Shown here: piece after piece, positions 5,637 through 8,499 of the stretch
How positions within the stretch are numbered: position 1 is the stretch's first letter
How the letters are laid out: each line of letters starts with the position of its first letter
From: Gammaproteobacteria bacterium
Lineage (GTDB): Bacteria > Pseudomonadota > Gammaproteobacteria > Pseudomonadales > Azotimanducaceae
Assembly: GCA_027295975.1 (NCBI GenBank)
Contig: JAPUJX010000142.1
Span: forward strand, 1-8,499
DNA length: 8,499 nucleotides
Direction: 5' to 3'
The notes under the pieces: generated by a model
What the model saw: the letters and a program-made list of their open reading frames with translations, nothing else
What the model was told of the DNA's origin: nothing
Database searches by the model: none
Program-made: the position numbers and the translations under genes

Positions 5637-7534
5637 CACTGATTACCGAGAAGTTCCTTCATCCCGGCTTTTACCCGGGCCGCTCTTGCCTCATCCCACC
5701 ACCAGGTGTCCCACCAGACGTCGCGTTGCAGCGGGGGTTGGTTCTCGGGCTGGCCGAACCTGTCCCAGTAAACCATTCGAAATCCCGGCTGCGCCGTGTT
5801 GGGGATCCAATAGAAGTGCCAGAGCAGCACGCGATCCAGCGCGCGGGTGGCGGCATAAAAATCAACAGGCGTACGAGCCGCCAATAACTTGTCAATCAGG
5901 TGATCGACAATGGGATTGCGAACGCGCGACCAGTTTTGCGACACCTTCGAATCGGCCGCTTCGCTGCTGAACCAGCCCCTGAAGGTGAGGCCGGGAAGGT
6001 AATTTGGGATCAGGAACGCGGTGCCGCCGTCAAACTTGCCGTTGCGCATCCGGTATTCCCAGTTCGAGCGTTCCGGCGCGCGCGCCGTGGTCTGAATGCC
6101 GATACCGTTGAGCGCCGTGACAAACGGCATTTGTCCACGCAGGTTCATGGGAGAGATGAAGATGAAATTGAGGGTAAAAGGCTCGCCCGTGGCAAGGTTT
6201 GTCATCACCCCGTTTCGAATCTCCCAACCCGCTTCGGCGAAGAGTTCCAGCGCTTGTTCGATGTTCTCCCGGTTGTGGCCAAATCCCGTGGTTTTTGCCG
6301 CCTGCCAGACGTGGGTGAATACCCGCGACGGCAACTGATCGCGAAACGGCTCGAGGAGTTCCAGTTCCTCGACGGAAGGCAGGCCGCTATGAGCCATTGT
6401 CGAGTTGTAAAAGAAACTGTTCGCGTAGTTATAATATCCGTGCATGAGGACCCGGTTCATCCACTCGAAGTCGTACATCAGGAACAGCGCTTCCCGCACC
6501 CGGATATCCTGAAGCCGTTTGCGATCGAGGTTCCAGATCACGGGCCCCCACATGCCCCAGGGCCGATTCTGGTAGATGAGTTCCTTTTTGAAGTAGCCGT
6601 GCCGGACCGCCGGGAAATCGTATTGGGTCACCCATTGTTTCGAGACGGTTTCGTTGCGGATATCGAGAACGTCACCCTTGAGCGCTTCCACCATCATGGC
6701 TTCGTCACGGAAGTAGTCGATTTTGATACGGTCGAAGTTGTAACGTCCGCGACTGGTCGGTAGTTCACGCCCCCAATAATCCTCCACTCGTTCGTAAACA
6801 ACGTAACGACCGATGACAAAATCGCCGACCCGGTAGGGACCTCCTGCAACCGGCGGCTTTACCGTGGTTTTGGTCACGTCCCGCCCGGACCAGTAGTGTT
6901 TGGGCTGGATGGGGTAACGCCCCACGGAAAACGGCAGGACATTGTTGGGCACCATGCCCGGCTTGGTGGTGAAGTAGATTTCCCGCTCGCTGATTTTCTC
7001 GATACGATCCAGCTCCAGCAGGGCCATCCGTATACCTGCCCGGCCGTGCTCGCGGTAAGTCTCGAAGGTGAAGACGACGTCATCCGCGGTGATTGGCATG
7101 CCATCGTGCCAATAGGCACCGGGACGGATGCGAAAGGCGAATTCGGAATAGTCTTCGGAAACCCACACCCCGTCAGCGAGGCTCCCGTAGAAGCTGGCGT
7201 TTTCGTCGTTGGCCTGCACGAGCAACCGCACCGCTGTCAGGCCCCGGTTGTACAGGAACTCCAGACCCATGGGCTTGCGCCCCTTGTCTATTACGTTGTT
7301 GAAGCTGTCGAAGGTGCCCATCTCGGGGTAGCGGACCATGCCGCCTTTCGGTGCGTTCGGATTGACGTAGTCGAAGTGTTTGAAGTCGGGCGGGTACTTG
7401 AGGGGTTCGATGGGTGACAGGCCGTGTTGGTAGTCGATACCGGTGACGGCCGCCATGCCAAGAACCGGACACAGTAACAAGCCTGCAAGACGCAGGCCCG
7501 CGGACCACGCCGAGGCAAACATACCGCCGATCAC
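5636..7534 (-). CDS. yejA: Periplasmic peptide-binding protein of the Yej ABC importer (SBP family 5)
   Basis: This is the solute-binding component that captures peptides in the periplasm and delivers them to the YejB/YejE channel; 632 residues versus about 604 in E. coli. The N-terminus is a Sec signal peptide: a short n-region with Arg15, a hydrophobic core (LAGLLLCPVLG, 16-26) and a probable cleavage after Ala28 or Ala29. Cys22 is not in a proper lipobox. Yej hallmarks follow: HFDYVNPNAPKGG (53-65), PEMGTFDSFNN (70-80), then the family-5 motif AYWHDGMPITADDVVFTF (140-157). The C-terminus is Trp-rich (DVWWDTWWWDEARAAR), as is usual for YejA. It is first in the operon and probably sets expression of all four genes from the 7535-7729 region. 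The start given is a GTG without a clear ribosome binding site. The ATG at 7522 (codon 5) keeps the signal peptide and is equally possible. Confidence 0.92.
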   Translation of the reverse strand: MIGGMFASAWSAGLRLAGLLLCPVLGMAAVTGIDYQHGLSPIEPLKYPPDFKHFDYVNPNAPKGGMVRYPEMGTFDSFNNVIDKGRKPMGLEFLYNRGLTAVRLLVQANDENASFYGSLADGVWVSEDYSEFAFRIRPGAYWHDGMPITADDVVFTFETYREHGRAGIRMALLELDRIEKISEREIYFTTKPGMVPNNVLPFSVGRYPIQPKHYWSGRDVTKTTVKPPVAGGPYRVGDFVIGRYVVYERVEDYWGRELPTSRGRYNFDRIKIDYFRDEAMMVEALKGDVLDIRNETVSKQWVTQYDFPAVRHGYFKKELIYQNRPWGMWGPVIWNLDRKRLQDIRVREALFLMYDFEWMNRVLMHGYYNYANSFFYNSTMAHSGLPSVEELELLEPFRDQLPSRVFTHVWQAAKTTGFGHNRENIEQALELFAEAGWEIRNGVMTNLATGEPFTLNFIFISPMNLRGQMPFVTALNGIGIQTTARAPERSNWEYRMRNGKFDGGTAFLIPNYLPGLTFRGWFSSEAADSKVSQNWSRVRNPIVDHLIDKLLAARTPVDFYAATRALDRVLLWHFYWIPNTAQPGFRMVYWDRFGQPENQPPLQRDVWWDTWWWDEARAARVKAGMKELLGNQ

Positions 7535-7729
7535 CGGATCAACATTTTAATTCCGACCCCCGACCCCAACACTAGCCGCGAGCACCCATATATTCCACAT
7601 AATCCGGATGCCTCCGAGCGGGGAAAAACTCGGAAGAATCAATCAATCCGGCCATCTAAGGGTTATCGCGACTTGAGAATCCTGTTGCAACCTGTCAGCG
7701 TCCGGGGGAAATCCTGGACGTATCTCAAC
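7535..7729. other. Divergent control region between yejA operon and M20 hydrolase gene
   Basis: These 195 bases contain no protein gene that I can support and must hold promoters for both flanking genes. No pair of hexamers comes close to the sigma-70 consensus on either strand. Visible structure: the 8-base palindrome ATCCGGAT (7602-7609), the imperfect inverted repeat at 7611-7636, the palindrome GTTGCAAC (7684-7691), and AATCCGG occurring twice (7601-7607 and 7645-7651). On the yejA side a four-codon reading frame (ATG at 7545, TGA at 7533-7531) overlaps the yejA GTG. On the other side the frame of the M20 gene stays open upstream, with TTG codons at 7673 and 7685. Confidence 0.5.
7611..7636. 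repeat. Short inverted repeat in the divergent intergenic region
   Basis: CCTCCGAG (7611-7618) and CTCGGAAG (7629-7636) pair over eight bases with one mismatch (six consecutive perfect pairs), around a 10-base spacer. Directly upstream lies the perfect palindrome ATCCGGAT (7602-7609). It could be an operator half-site pair or a small RNA hairpin. There is no T-run after it on the plus strand, so it is not a typical terminator. Chance occurrence is quite possible at this length. Confidence 0.35.
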
Positions 7730-8499
7730 GTGAAAACTCTTCTCGTCATTCTCCTGGCCGTGGTGTCAGCCATAACCGCACTCGTTATCGTACGAACGGT
7801 CCTCCATACACCCGTTGGCATCCCGGCGGTACAACCGCAGACCATCAACGTCGACGAGATGGCTATCGCACGACATCTGGCCGAGGCGGTTCGATTTCGC
7901 ACCGTATCTCATCAGTCGAGGGAAGACTTCGAAGCCGACCAGTTCGAGGGATTTATCGGGTGGGCCGAAGCCGCCTATCCGGAAGTACATCGGGCCATGG
8001 ATCTGAGCCGCCATGGCGACTACACCCTGCTGTATCGCTGGCAGGGGAGCGACCCGACGCTCCAACCCATTCTGCTGACGGCACATTACGACGTGGTTCC
8101 CGTCATCCCCGGAAGCGAAGGCCGCTGGCGGCACCCGCCGTTTGCCGGCGTCATTGACGATGGGATCATCTGGGGGCGCGGAGCACTGGACGACAAGAGT
8201 GCCGTCATTGCCCAGTTGGAAGCTGCCACCTATCTTTTACGGACGGGATTTCAACCGCAACGCACGATCTATTTCAGTTTCGGTCACGACGAGGAAATTG
8301 GCGGCTCACAAGGGGCAGGTTCCGTAACAAGCCATCTCGCCGCCGAGGGCGTTCGGCTCACCTGGTCCCTCGATGAAGGTTCGTTTCTGTTTCGGGATCT
8401 GCTCCCCGGGGTTGAACCGCTGTTTGCCGCAATCAACGTCGCCGAAAAAGGCAGTGTCACCCTGCAGGTGGTCGCTCTCTCGGCAGGCGGACATTCATC
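7730..8499 (+). CDS. M20-family metallohydrolase (PM20D1-like carboxypeptidase), N-terminal part, cut by window edge
   Basis: M20 enzymes are two-metal (usually zinc) hydrolases of C-terminal peptide or acyl-amino-acid bonds; PM20D1 relatives form and cleave N-fatty-acyl amino acids. The 256 visible residues start with a membrane segment (KTLLVILLAVVSAITALVIV, 2-21), probably an uncleaved anchor that places the enzyme in the periplasm. The catalytic domain shows LLTAHYDVVP (His119 metal ligand, Asp121), PPFAGVIDDGIIWGRGALDDK (136-156; Asp154 probable bridging ligand), FGHDEE (Glu188 probable general base, Glu189 ligand), SLDEGS (Asp215 ligand) and the beginning of the conserved SAGGHS at the dimerisation domain. 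GHDEE, LDEG and AEKGS are the PM20D1 subtype pattern as I remember it. The start is a GTG chosen because it begins just before the anchor; TGGA lies about 11 bases upstream. The C-terminal half and the last metal-binding His are outside the window. It is divergent from yejA. Confidence 0.9.
   Translation, partial: MKTLLVILLAVVSAITALVIVRTVLHTPVGIPAVQPQTINVDEMAIARHLAEAVRFRTVSHQSREDFEADQFEGFIGWAEAAYPEVHRAMDLSRHGDYTLLYRWQGSDPTLQPILLTAHYDVVPVIPGSEGRWRHPPFAGVIDDGIIWGRGALDDKSAVIAQLEAATYLLRTGFQPQRTIYFSFGHDEEIGGSQGAGSVTSHLAAEGVRLTWSLDEGSFLFRDLLPGVEPLFAAINVAEKGSVTLQVVALSAGGHS

Noticed and set aside
5900..6763. 287-codon plus-strand open frame antisense to yejA
   Set aside because: It is long but lies wholly antisense to a well-supported YejA coding region in GC-rich DNA, where antisense frames stay open by chance. 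No domain, signal or ribosome binding site supports it.
7460..7480. Possible lipobox (LLLC) making YejA a lipoprotein
   Set aside because: The residue before Cys22 is Leu, not Gly/Ala/Ser, and a normal signal-peptidase I site follows at Ala28/Ala29.
7684..7691. GTTGCAAC palindrome as an operator
   Set aside because: It is only 8 bases and its flanks do not extend the symmetry, so it is expected by chance and not listed as a separate feature.
7766..8134. 122-codon minus-strand frame antisense to the M20 gene
   Set aside because: The plus strand here has a continuous frame with M20 metal-site motifs; the antisense product shows nothing recognisable.
1..8499. Search for CRISPR repeats, tRNA/rRNA, insertion sequences and attachment sites
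   Set aside because: No spaced direct repeats, terminal inverted repeats, transposase motifs or tRNA-like arms were seen by eye; nearly all of the window is taken by intact, recognisable genes.

Overview
The window looks like a stretch of a moderately GC-rich proteobacterial chromosome, most likely gammaproteobacterial. This is inferred from the close resemblance of the peptide transporter proteins, as I recall them, to E. coli YejA, YejB, YejE and YejF, and from the compact operon style. I see no mobile element, CRISPR array, tRNA or rRNA.

Left edge (1-474): the 5' part of a minus-strand selO gene (protein AMPylase, pseudokinase fold) runs off the window. It is divided by a very AT-rich gap from a divergent plus-strand pair (475-1865). 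The pair encodes a cysteine-free ArsR-like winged-helix regulator with a long C-terminal part, followed with an ATGA overlap by a 270-residue SRPBCC/AHSA1-type protein that appears to carry two such folds.

Centre (1923-7534, minus strand): a complete yejA-yejB-yejE-yejF operon, transcribed right to left. It encodes a periplasmic binding protein, two permeases and a fused double-ATPase subunit of a peptide ABC importer. The first three genes overlap by 1-4 bases, and yejF follows yejE after 25 bases. The operon converges on the regulator/SRPBCC pair with only 57 bases between stop codons and no convincing terminator.

Right edge (7535-8499): a 195-base divergent control region with small inverted repeats, then the 5' part of an M20-family metallohydrolase resembling PM20D1-type carboxypeptidases. 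It has an N-terminal membrane anchor and all the visible metal-site residues. Its place back-to-back with a peptide importer suggests, without proving, a shared role in peptide or acyl-amino-acid use at the cell envelope.

Most of the window is recognisable biology. The points most worth a second look are the N-terminal extension and start of SelO, the 37-base gap that could hold two overlapping promoters giving leaderless messages, the two-domain SRPBCC protein with its cysteine-free regulator, and the pairing of the anchored M20 enzyme with Yej.
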